Source of the DNA: Bdellovibrio sp. CG10_big_fil_rev_8_21_14_0_10_47_8 | Lineage (GTDB): Bacteria; Bdellovibrionota; Bdellovibrionia; Bdellovibrionales; Bdellovibrionaceae | NCBI GenBank assembly: GCA_002773975.1 | Contig: PEZR01000048.1 | Coordinates: forward strand, 1 to 7,158 | Direction: 5' to 3' | Length of the DNA stretch: 7,158 nucleotides | In this document: piece by piece, positions 1-5,685 of the stretch | Position numbering within the stretch: position 1 is the first letter of the stretch | How the letters are laid out: every line of letters begins with the position of its first letter | Position numbers and translations under genes: made by a program | Notes under the pieces: model-generated | The model's database searches: none | What the model was told of the DNA's origin: nothing | The model's input: the letters and a program-made list of their open reading frames with translations, nothing else

Positions 1-1602
1 CTGATGAATTTTCAGACGACTCAGAAAATTCAAAAGCCCGAGTTGATCGACACGCTGACTGACTTTTCATCAAAAGGTCCTCGGTCAATTGATTCTTTGT
101 TGAAGCCCGAGATTTCGGCTCCGGGTTCAAGTGTGATTTCAGCAAAAATGGGCGGCGGAGACAAAGGCGTTAAGATGTCTGGAACATCGATGTCAGGTCC
201 TCACATCGCTGGAGTCATGGCTTTGTTGAAACAAGCTCATCCCGAGCTTTCAACGGCAGAATTGAAATCGATTTTGATGGGACATGCGACGTCCATCAAG
301 GATGAAAAAGGGGTCCCTTACTTGCTTTCTCGTCAAGGCGCTGGTCGAGTTCAAACTTATGAATCTGCCACAGCACAGTTGGTGGCTGATCGTGGAGCGA
401 TCTCTTTGGGTGAAGTCAATCTAGAGACCCAACGGGTTTCCCTGGAAAAAGTCACAATCAAAAACATTTCCACAGCGGTGGTTCAAGGTCGATTGGCCTT
501 GGAATCCAGCGGAGCCCTGCAGTTGCAGAACGCTCAAGATTTAACTCTGCAGCCTGGGGAATCCAAACAAGTCTCGTTGAAATTGGCTATCGATGGATCT
601 CAGTTGAAAGATAAAATTTCCGAGGTCGATGGAATGTTGAAGATCACCAATGATGGTCGGGAACTGCACCGTATTCCGGTGGTTGCCATCGTCAGGAAAA
701 TCTCTCAGCTCAAGGCCAGCAAACTCAAAGTCCATGCGGACTCTCCAGCTTCCAGTGCTGGAGCACTGGTTGAAATGACCATCACCAATGCGGGTAAAAA
801 TACGGGCGCTGCTTTGCCATTTAACCTGCTGGGTGTGGATCAACGAAAACTGGATGTTCACAATGATTCGGCCATGAGCAAAGCTTGCGATCTGCAGGCC
901 GTCGGATACCGAGTGATTGAAAAGACCGTCGAAGACCGCCACGTCAAAGTTTTGCAAGTGGGCGTGAAACTGTATGAGCCTCTGACCACATGGAATGCCT
1001 GTGAGATTTCAATATTGATTGATTCTGACGGAGACAAGGTTCCGGAGCAAGAGCTGGCGGGAATTCCCTTGGGCAATGTGAAGGGGCTTTCAGCGGCTAC
1101 GAATGAAAATCAATTCACCAGCGTGCTTTTAGATGCAGCGAAAACTCGAGATCTGCGCCGGGATTATGAAAAAATGGCAGCCTCAAAAGTGGGCGAGAAA
1201 AAAGCTGAAGAAAACTATGCCGCAGCTGTGATTGATGAATTGCCAATGCAGCCTTTCAATCACTCGACGGTGGTGGTGGTCGAGGCCGATGTGACCAATT
1301 TAGCGGTGGCTTCTGATGGCTTGCTGCACTTTAAAGTGGCGACCATTTTCAATGAAGCCAGCACGGTTGAAATGGATGACTATCTTGGTCGGGGACCTGG
1401 ACAGTGGCAGAAAATTTCTTTGGAAGACCGAGCTCAGGCTTTTATGGATCTACCGGAGCTGGTGTCAATCGAGCCAGGCCAATCGATCACCTCTGAATTC
1501 ACCAAGGGTGAGGGCTTTCAATCTCTGCTCCTCTTGTATCCAGACAACCGCTCTGTGTTTTCAAGTCAGCAAACAGATCTGCAATCTCAGATCTTGAAAT
1601 AG
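1..1602 (+). CDS. Subtilisin-family (S8) serine protease, C-terminal part, 5' end outside window
   Basis: The frame is open at base 1, so the ATG at position 4 is an internal Met and the gene begins upstream. Numbering from that Met, FSSKGPR (21-27) and LKPEISAPG (33-41) are subtilase motifs. GTSMSGPH (60-67) holds the nucleophile Ser62 (TCG at 187-189). The catalytic Asp, His and oxyanion Asn of the family must lie upstream and cannot be checked here. GAGRVQTYESA (112-122) closes the protease domain. About 410 further residues look like beta-sandwich (Fn3-like) repeats, as in large extracellular subtilases, with an acidic D-S-D-G-D loop (340-344) that could bind calcium and two cysteines (295, 333). 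The protein is probably exported, but the signal peptide is not visible. It ends TAG at 1600-1602, 7 bases from the stop of the converging lipoprotein gene. The family call is firm; the substrate is unknown. Confidence 0.93.
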   Translation: MMNFQTTQKIQKPELIDTLTDFSSKGPRSIDSLLKPEISAPGSSVISAKMGGGDKGVKMSGTSMSGPHIAGVMALLKQAHPELSTAELKSILMGHATSIKDEKGVPYLLSRQGAGRVQTYESATAQLVADRGAISLGEVNLETQRVSLEKVTIKNISTAVVQGRLALESSGALQLQNAQDLTLQPGESKQVSLKLAIDGSQLKDKISEVDGMLKITNDGRELHRIPVVAIVRKISQLKASKLKVHADSPASSAGALVEMTITNAGKNTGAALPFNLLGVDQRKLDVHNDSAMSKACDLQAVGYRVIEKTVEDRHVKVLQVGVKLYEPLTTWNACEISILIDSDGDKVPEQELAGIPLGNVKGLSAATNENQFTSVLLDAAKTRDLRRDYEKMAASKVGEKKAEENYAAAVIDELPMQPFNHSTVVVVEADVTNLAVASDGLLHFKVATIFNEASTVEMDDYLGRGPGQWQKISLEDRAQAFMDLPELVSIEPGQSITSEFTKGEGFQSLLLLYPDNRSVFSSQQTDLQSQILK

Positions 1603-1609
1603 AAATGAG

Positions 1610-2689
1610 CTATTGCAGGCAGGCCCCAGTGGGGTCTGCCAGGTTTTTCATGAGAATCTGTGAATTGCCGGCCACCATGCTGCTAAAGACCATGGTGGTG
1701 GCGTCTTCATTGAGGGATGGATCAAGAATATCCGCAGGGGCCTCGGCCAATAGCTGTAAGCATTTTGTCGACAGCGTATAGGTATAAAGCTGGAACTTAG
1801 ATTCTGGAGAATTGGTTTTTGCATTCAAGATGAGCCGATCTGGATTCCACCAGAGAGCTTGGCGATAATTCCATTTTAGATTTGGCAGGATATTTTCCGA
1901 GGCTCCTCGAAGACCCTTTTCGGTCACGAGAACCTGGGTGGTCCCGTCATCGAGTTGTTCAACCCAAACCCACTTTTTTTCCCCCGTCGCGGCTTTGAGT
2001 GACAGGATCGAGATACCCTTCTTTCGAAGAACAGGGAATGTTTTTCGATTCTCATAATTCATCTGCCAAGCCTCGATATTTTTTCTGTTGGACTTTGCAT
2101 AGGTGATTATTGAGTCTTGGTTTGGGAGGACTGAGGGACTCCCATCATAACCCTCGCTTCGGGTCAGTCGATCAATATTCACGCCGGTGAGATCACTCAT
2201 ATAAAGCTCTGAGTGCGGCCATGAGCTATCCATGGATTTTTTATAGAGAAGCAGCGGTCGCTCTTTGAGTTCGTCGGTGGTCGAGGCATACAGAAAATGT
2301 TGATTGTTTTTGAGAAAAACCGGTTGGCTGCAATCGCCATCTTGATAGGTGATTCGGCGTTCTTTTTTTGAATTCAAGTCAAAGAGATAGATCTGAGCTT
2401 GCGTATGGGAGGGACGTTGTTTGCTGATGTAGATGATTTTTTTATCGTCCGCAGAAAAGGAAGGGCTGAAATTGTCGCCCAGGGTGGTGATGACAGTTCC
2501 AAGAGCTGTGACCTGCGGAGTGATGGAGATCTCTTTGTTGGGTGATAGGTTGGGTTCATGCTTGGGACTGCTCGAGCAGCTCGAGGTGACTCCGAGTGCA
2601 AAGATCAGAATCAGGCCAAGAAGTGCTGCAAAATTTTTTGCAACACATTGGAGGGGTTGATTTTTTTTAGTCCTTGCAGTTGAACCCAT
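1610..2689 (-). CDS. TolB/PD40-like beta-propeller lipoprotein
   Basis: This 359-residue protein has a lipoprotein-type signal: a basic N-region (R6, K8, K9, K18), a hydrophobic core at residues 21-34, and VTSSC with the candidate lipidated Cys38. T at -3 is a weak lipobox. After a polar linker come PD40/TolB-type blades, such as SPSFSADDKKIIYIS (75-89) followed by QIYLFDLNSKKERRIT (99-114). Further blades lie near 117-177, 181-200, 287-310 and 321-350. TolB-like propellers usually act in protein-protein contacts in the envelope; a specific role is not evident, and no OmpA-like domain or partner gene is nearby to call it TolB itself. The start is the only ATG/GTG/TTG in frame before the signal peptide, so its 79-base overlap with mutY appears genuine. 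AAGGG lies 6 bases before it. It is probably co-transcribed with mutY. Confidence 0.82.
   Translation of the reverse strand: MGSTARTKKNQPLQCVAKNFAALLGLILIFALGVTSSCSSSPKHEPNLSPNKEISITPQVTALGTVITTLGDNFSPSFSADDKKIIYISKQRPSHTQAQIYLFDLNSKKERRITYQDGDCSQPVFLKNNQHFLYASTTDELKERPLLLYKKSMDSSWPHSELYMSDLTGVNIDRLTRSEGYDGSPSVLPNQDSIITYAKSNRKNIEAWQMNYENRKTFPVLRKKGISILSLKAATGEKKWVWVEQLDDGTTQVLVTEKGLRGASENILPNLKWNYRQALWWNPDRLILNAKTNSPESKFQLYTYTLSTKCLQLLAEAPADILDPSLNEDATTMVFSSMVAGNSQILMKNLADPTGACLQ
1618..1648 (+). terminator. Rho-independent terminator of the subtilase gene
   Basis: A 10-bp stem (1618-1627 with 1631-1640) closes a 3-base AGT loop, and TTTTT follows at 1644-1648. The one non-Watson-Crick position is a G·U wobble in the plus-strand RNA. 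The same position is an A·C mismatch in the minus-strand RNA, and the T-run lies on the plus side. The element therefore reads as a terminator for the plus-strand gene. It sits inside the last codons of the converging lipoprotein gene. Confidence 0.75.
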
Positions 2690-3729
2690 TGGTAGCCCTT
2701 GTCCTTAAATTTATCTCGAGTTTTTTTATGACTGTCTCGAAATTGTAGCGGCTTTTGGACTTGAATGTAAATGTCATGGTGAGTGATTCCATGTTTCAAG
2801 TCATAGGTCTTTGGTCTTTTGCTTTGTTTTTGAACAGAACCTGGAAAAATCATTTGTCCTTTGAGAAAAGGCGCATAGTCATTTTTCACTAGAGCCACTT
2901 TGGAATTTTTCATCAGGATCTGTGGCGTCCAAACCCAGACTTCTAAACTTTTGCGGGGCTTTTTGAGTGGTAAGCCAGTGATCTGATCTTGTTTTCGAGC
3001 TTCGCACCGAGCACTCCACGGACACAGCAAGCAGTTGGGACTAGCCGGAGTGCAGACGGTCGCGCCCAACTCCATCAAGCCTTGGTTCAGCAAATGAGAA
3101 GGGCCTTGTTGAGCCAATTGGTCCGCCGCTTTTTGCAGACAGGCTCGCTCCGCTGTTTTCCACCAGGCAACACTCCAGCCCAATACTCGACACAGGACGC
3201 GAATGACATTGCCATCGAGAACTCCGACCGGTTCATCAAAGGCAATGCTAGAGACCGCTCGCGATGTATAGGGTCCAAAGCCAGGGAGCTCTTGAAGATC
3301 TGCAGCCATCTTTGGAAATCCTTTTTTGGCCAAGATCTGAGCGGACTTGTGCAGATTGCGGGCTCGACTGTAATACCCTAGACCAGCCCACTGCTCATAG
3401 ACCTCATCCAGCTGAGCTTGGGCGAGATCTTTGACGCTAGGAAAACAAGCCATGAATTTTTCATAATAGGGAATAACGGCCGCCACGGTGGTCTGCTGCA
3501 ACATAACTTCAGAGATCCAGATGGAATAGGCCTTGCGGTTGCGGCGCCATGGCAGATCTCGATGATTGTCTTTGTACCAACTGAGCAGAGATGAGGCCAA
3601 AATTTTTATGGTGGCCGGATCAGGTTCTGCCAATAGATTTAGCCCGTTATGCTTGTCGCGGGTCTTCTGTTGGTTCCTGTGGATCCTGGTGCGCTGACTG
3701 GTGTGATTTACTCTGGATCTTGTGGTCAT
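2611..3729 (-). CDS. mutY: A/G-specific adenine DNA glycosylase MutY
   Basis: MutY removes adenine mispaired with 8-oxoguanine or guanine in base excision repair. In this 372-residue protein LPWR (59-62) and SEVMLQQT (73-80, catalytic Glu74) open the catalytic domain. The helix-hairpin-helix is LPGFGPYTSRAV (148-159); Tyr154 replaces the Lys of bifunctional endonuclease III, as in adenine-specific enzymes. VLDGNVIRVLCR (170-181) supplies catalytic Asp172. The [4Fe-4S] ligands are C226, C233, C236 and C242 in the usual C-X6-C-X2-C-X5-C spacing. The C-terminal NUDIX-like domain is present; HGITHH (313-318) corresponds to the FSH loop that reads 8-oxoG, with His317 kept and Phe replaced by Ile. 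About 45 basic residues precede the usual start. The only later Met is M76, inside the catalytic core, but TTG codons at residues 33 and 44 are possible starts and no clear Shine-Dalgarno site precedes the ATG at 3729, so the N-terminus is uncertain. Confidence 0.95.
   Translation of the reverse strand: MTTRSRVNHTSQRTRIHRNQQKTRDKHNGLNLLAEPDPATIKILASSLLSWYKDNHRDLPWRRNRKAYSIWISEVMLQQTTVAAVIPYYEKFMACFPSVKDLAQAQLDEVYEQWAGLGYYSRARNLHKSAQILAKKGFPKMAADLQELPGFGPYTSRAVSSIAFDEPVGVLDGNVIRVLCRVLGWSVAWWKTAERACLQKAADQLAQQGPSHLLNQGLMELGATVCTPASPNCLLCPWSARCEARKQDQITGLPLKKPRKSLEVWVWTPQILMKNSKVALVKNDYAPFLKGQMIFPGSVQKQSKRPKTYDLKHGITHHDIYIQVQKPLQFRDSHKKTRDKFKDKGYQWVQLQGLKKINPSNVLQKILQHFLA
2661..2668 (-). other. 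A8 homopolymer in the mutY/lipoprotein overlap (potential slippery site)
   Basis: The minus strand carries eight A's. mutY reads them as CTA AAA AAA ATC, which contains the A-AAA-AAA heptamer in the phase of bacterial -1 slippery sites. A -1 slip would enter the lipoprotein frame directly, since that frame is -1 relative to mutY. Whether slippage occurs is unknown. No strong downstream stem was identified. Confidence 0.35.
2696..2700 (-). promoter_or_regulatory. Ribosome binding site of the lipoprotein gene, inside mutY
   Basis: On the minus strand AAGGG stands 6 bases before the ATG at 2689, with a second AAGGA a few bases further upstream. Both lie within mutY codons. This supports the ATG at 2689 as the true start despite the long overlap. 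Confidence 0.55.
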
Positions 3730-3780
3730 GAAAAGGTACTCTCAACGACGGATATTTAGACGGATCTAACAGGAGTAGTG
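3730..3780. promoter_or_regulatory. Divergent promoter spacer between mutY and the ureohydrolase gene
   Basis: These 51 bases separate two divergent start codons, so promoters for both genes should lie here or in the mutY 5' end. An A/T-rich GATATTTAGA at 3751-3760 is the only plausible -10 material on either strand. I could not pair it with a good -35 box. AGGAG at 3771-3775 is the ribosome binding site of the plus-strand gene, 5 bases before ATG 3781. It also rules against the GTG at 3778, which would be only 2 bases away. Confidence 0.45.
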
Positions 3781-4752
3781 ATGGAATTCAAGCCAGACTT
3801 TCAACCTTTGAGTGGACGCGAGTTTCCTCGTTTTTCTGCGATTAAAACTTTTTTTCGACTGCCCGTGGTTGAGATCAAGGAAAAATTTGATGTGGCCTTG
3901 TTTGGTATTCCCTATGATGGCGGAGTTTCCTATCGCCCGGGAGCTCGTTTCGCACCCACCGAAGTTCGAAATGCCTCCAGCCTGGGACGTGGATTTCATT
4001 GGAATCGAGAACTGAACATTTTTGAACAATTGAAAATTGCTGATGTTGGAGATTGTCCAACGGTACCGATTGATCAGAATCAGACCTATGAAAAGATCGA
4101 AAAGTTTGTCGGTTCAATTTTAAAGACGAATAAAAAATTTGTCGCCGTCGGTGGTGATCATTCGACAACTTTGCCGGTCTTAAGAGCGCTGAAAAAGCAC
4201 TATAAGACACCTTTGGCCTTTGTTCATTTCGATGCCCATTTGGACACTTACCCAGCTGCCTGGGGTTGTGAATATCATCACGGTGCCTTTGCCCGTCATG
4301 CGGTGGAAGAGGGCCTGGTCGATCCCAAAAAAATGCTTCAGATTGGAATCCGCGGCCCTCTGGCCAGCAAAGAAGATCTGGCTTTTGTTAAAAAACACAA
4401 AGTTCAGGTCAAAACTGTGGATGATGTTCGAGCTGGCAGCTTGGATCAATTTTTGAAAACACTTCCGACTTTTGACAACACTCCAACCTATATCAGCTTC
4501 GACGTGGATTGTTTGGATCCGGCATTTGCGCCAGGAACAGGCACACCAGTGGTGGGTGGATTGACCAGCTATGAAACCCAACGCATTCTCCGCGCCCTGA
4601 AGATCCCAAATCTCGTCGGCGGGGACGTGGTGGAAATTTGTCCACCCGCTGATCACGCGGACATCACGTCGTTGGTCGGAGTGGATGTGATGTTCGAGAT
4701 GCTGTGCTTGATGGCCAATGCCGCCCAGAAGAAGCGAGCGAAGAAGGCTTAG
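3781..4752 (+). CDS. speB: Agmatinase-type ureohydrolase (arginase/agmatinase family)
   Basis: The 323-residue protein belongs to the Mn-dependent ureohydrolases, which cleave guanidino compounds to urea and an amine. Agmatinase makes putrescine from agmatine. The motifs are YRPGARFAPTEVR (51-63), GGDHS (124-128, ligand His127), FDAHLDTY (150-157, ligands Asp151, His153, Asp155) and SFDVDCLDPAFAPGTGTP (239-256, ligands Asp241, Asp243), followed by GGDVVEICPP (280-289). All six metal ligands are present and the length is usual. The substrate loop GCEYHHGAFARHA (162-174) resembles the GCE...HG segment of E. coli agmatinase, but HGTPF/HGTMF is altered to HGAFA. Guanidinobutyrase or another guanidine substrate is therefore possible. 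No arginine decarboxylase or other polyamine gene is adjacent. The ATG at 3781 is chosen over GTG 3778 because AGGAG is 5 bases upstream. The C-terminus has a short Lys-rich tail. Confidence 0.88.
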   Translation: MEFKPDFQPLSGREFPRFSAIKTFFRLPVVEIKEKFDVALFGIPYDGGVSYRPGARFAPTEVRNASSLGRGFHWNRELNIFEQLKIADVGDCPTVPIDQNQTYEKIEKFVGSILKTNKKFVAVGGDHSTTLPVLRALKKHYKTPLAFVHFDAHLDTYPAAWGCEYHHGAFARHAVEEGLVDPKKMLQIGIRGPLASKEDLAFVKKHKVQVKTVDDVRAGSLDQFLKTLPTFDNTPTYISFDVDCLDPAFAPGTGTPVVGGLTSYETQRILRALKIPNLVGGDVVEICPPADHADITSLVGVDVMFEMLCLMANAAQKKRAKKA

Positions 4753-4761
4753 GGCTTGTTT

Positions 4762-4776
4762 GCGCTTGTGAAGCGC
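4762..4776 (+). repeat. Short perfect inverted repeat after the ureohydrolase gene
   Basis: GCGCTT (4762-4767) and AAGCGC (4771-4776) flank a GTG loop, 10 bases after the stop codon. No T-run follows, so a classical intrinsic terminator is not supported. It could protect the mRNA 3' end. Confidence 0.4.
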
Positions 4777-4784
4777 TGCACCCA

Positions 4785-4818
4785 AGAGGCTCCCATGATG
4801 ATTTTCATTGGGGCTTCT
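4785..4818 (+). repeat. Long imperfect hairpin between the ureohydrolase and HEPN genes
   Basis: Positions 4785-4798 pair with 4805-4818 around a 6-base loop. The stem spans 14 positions with two G·U wobbles and one mismatch in the plus-strand RNA. Only a weak TGTTATT follows. It may end or stabilise the upstream transcript, or form part of the leader of the downstream module. The remainder of the 139-base gap shows no convincing promoter. Confidence 0.4.
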
Positions 4819-4881
4819 GTTATTCGTGTGAGTCATTTCATAGTCGGCTCTGGTGTTCAGAGACGACCCGAGCAAGATAGT

Positions 4882-4887
4882 GGAGGA
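4882..4887 (+). promoter_or_regulatory. Shine-Dalgarno site that places the HEPN gene start at a TTG
   Basis: GGAGGA lies 4 bases before an in-frame TTG at 4892. It is the strongest ribosome binding site in the area. The longer GTG start at 4853 has no comparable site, and the residues it would add are not expected in the family. Confidence 0.65.
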
Positions 4888-4891
4888 TCCT

Positions 4892-5248
4892 TTGACGACA
4901 TCTGAAGAGTTTCAAAGATCTGTTTCTCGATTGAAAGAGGCCTTAGAGCAACCCAAAACAGAATTTATTCGAGACTCCGTCATCCAAAGATTTGAATTCA
5001 GTGTCGAATTGGCCTGGAAAACTTCAAAAAAAATCATGGGCACAGCGACTTCCGCTCCAAAAGACGTGATTCGAGAAATGGCTCAGAGCAATTATATCCA
5101 GGATGTTGACCGGTGGCTGAAAGCTATCGACATGCGAAACTTGTCTTCGCATACCTATAAAGAAGATTTGGCTGAGCAGGTGTTTTCTTTTGTCCAAGAA
5201 TTTTTCCCTGAGTTGCAAAAGCTGGCAGAAGGATTGAAAAACAAGTGA
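4892..5248 (+). CDS. HepT-like HEPN-fold protein (HI0074-type nucleotidyltransferase partner), candidate toxin
   Basis: From the TTG at 4892 this is a 118-residue, mostly helical protein of the nucleotidyltransferase substrate-binding (HI0074) family. Its signatures are RFEFSVELAWKT (33-44), PKDVIREM (56-63) and RNLSSHTY (82-89). The last matches RX4HXY of HepT toxins: R82 and H87 are the HEPN RNase residues and Y89 is the position that MntA AMPylates in characterised HepT/MntA pairs. In such systems the HEPN protein degrades RNA and the partner nucleotidyltransferase silences it. Toxicity of the HI0074 branch is less established, so the role is inferred. Its stop overlaps the GTG start of the nucleotidyltransferase gene (GTGA), which implies translational coupling. 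A longer GTG start at 4853 (131 residues) is possible but lacks a good ribosome binding site. Confidence 0.85.
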   Translation: MTTSEEFQRSVSRLKEALEQPKTEFIRDSVIQRFEFSVELAWKTSKKIMGTATSAPKDVIREMAQSNYIQDVDRWLKAIDMRNLSSHTYKEDLAEQVFSFVQEFFPELQKLAEGLKNK

Positions 5249-5556
5249 AATTTGGTCTGACCCAAGATCAATATCAGTTTATTTTTGACCACGTGGTTGC
5301 TCCCTTGAACAAAAAAGGGGCTAAGGTCTTTTGTTATGGTTCACGAGCCCGTGGAGATCATCAACCCTTTTCTGATTTGGATCTGATGGTTGAGTCCCCC
5401 GTGGATTTGTCCCAGGAGCTGGGGCCGCTCAGTGAATTTTTATCGAACAGTCTTTTTCCCTATAAAGTTGATCTTGTGCAATTTTCGCAATTTGCCGAGA
5501 GTTACAAGCCGGGCTATTTGACAGATCGAAAAGAGCTAGGCCAATCATTCAATTAA
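5245..5556 (+). CDS. MntA-like minimal nucleotidyltransferase, candidate antitoxin
   Basis: This 103-residue protein is a minimal nucleotidyltransferase (HI0073/MNT family). GSRARG (32-37) and SDLDL (43-47) form the GSX10DXD core with metal-binding Asp44 and Asp46; Asp76 in KVDLV is the likely third carboxylate. The length is typical of single-domain members. In characterised MntA/HepT modules this enzyme transfers AMP from ATP to a Tyr of the HEPN partner and neutralises it. The start is the GTG at 5245, overlapping the partner's TGA by four bases. AAGGA at 5229-5233 lies 11 bases upstream, so re-initiation is likely to contribute. The gene order, HEPN first and nucleotidyltransferase second, suits this pairing. 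The cellular target is inferred, not shown. Confidence 0.87.
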   Translation: MKFGLTQDQYQFIFDHVVAPLNKKGAKVFCYGSRARGDHQPFSDLDLMVESPVDLSQELGPLSEFLSNSLFPYKVDLVQFSQFAESYKPGYLTDRKELGQSFN

Positions 5557-5603
5557 AATAATTAATAAATGTAGAAAAATAATTAATTATATTAATTTAT
5601 TTT
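5555..5603. repeat. A/T-only imperfect inverted repeat after the nucleotidyltransferase gene
   Basis: Positions 5555-5567 pair with 5590-5603 with a single bulged base. Inside lies a 12-bp palindrome, ATAATTAATTAT (5579-5590), and the right arm ends in TTTT. The tract is almost free of G and C, unlike the flanking genes. It could terminate the toxin-antitoxin-like operon weakly, act as a UP-element or nucleoid-protein binding site, or hold a -10 box (TATATT, 5588-5593) for the downstream gene. No matching -35 was found. Confidence 0.45.
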
Positions 5604-5632
5604 CATCGACTAGAAGAGAGCCAATTGATCTT

Positions 5633-5638
5633 GGAGAG
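5633..5638 (+). promoter_or_regulatory. Shine-Dalgarno site for the 13-codon frame
   Basis: GGAGAG stands before the ATG at 5644, with GGAG ending 7 bases from it. It is well placed for that ATG. It is much too far (about 36 bases) from the ATG at 5675 to serve that start directly. Confidence 0.6.
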
Positions 5639-5643
5639 AAACG

Positions 5644-5685
5644 ATGAAATCATTTTTGTTATTAAAGTCTTTAAATGGATCTTAG
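5644..5685 (+). CDS. 13-residue leader reading frame overlapping the orphan gene
   Basis: The frame encodes MKSFLLLKSLNGS and stops at TAG 5683-5685, 11 bases inside the next gene. It has the good ribosome binding site that the next gene lacks. The hydrophobic start resembles the beginning of a signal peptide but is too short to be one. It may be a leader peptide feeding re-initiation at 5675. Alternatively it is the original start of the orphan gene, separated by a one-base frameshift between 5675 and 5685, the only interval where both frames are open. Function is unknown. Confidence 0.35.
   Translation: MKSFLLLKSLNGS

Noticed and set aside
541..957. Minus-strand open frame opposite the subtilase
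   Set aside because: It is antisense to a clearly coding region and has no family motif or ribosome site.
2989..3381. Plus-strand open frame opposite mutY
   Set aside because: It is a shadow of the mutY catalytic and iron-sulfur region, whose motifs are complete on the minus strand.
4180..4875. Long minus-strand open frame (231 codons) opposite the ureohydrolase gene
   Set aside because: It lies antisense to a gene with all six metal ligands conserved. Its translation is rich in His, Trp and Ser with no recognisable motif.
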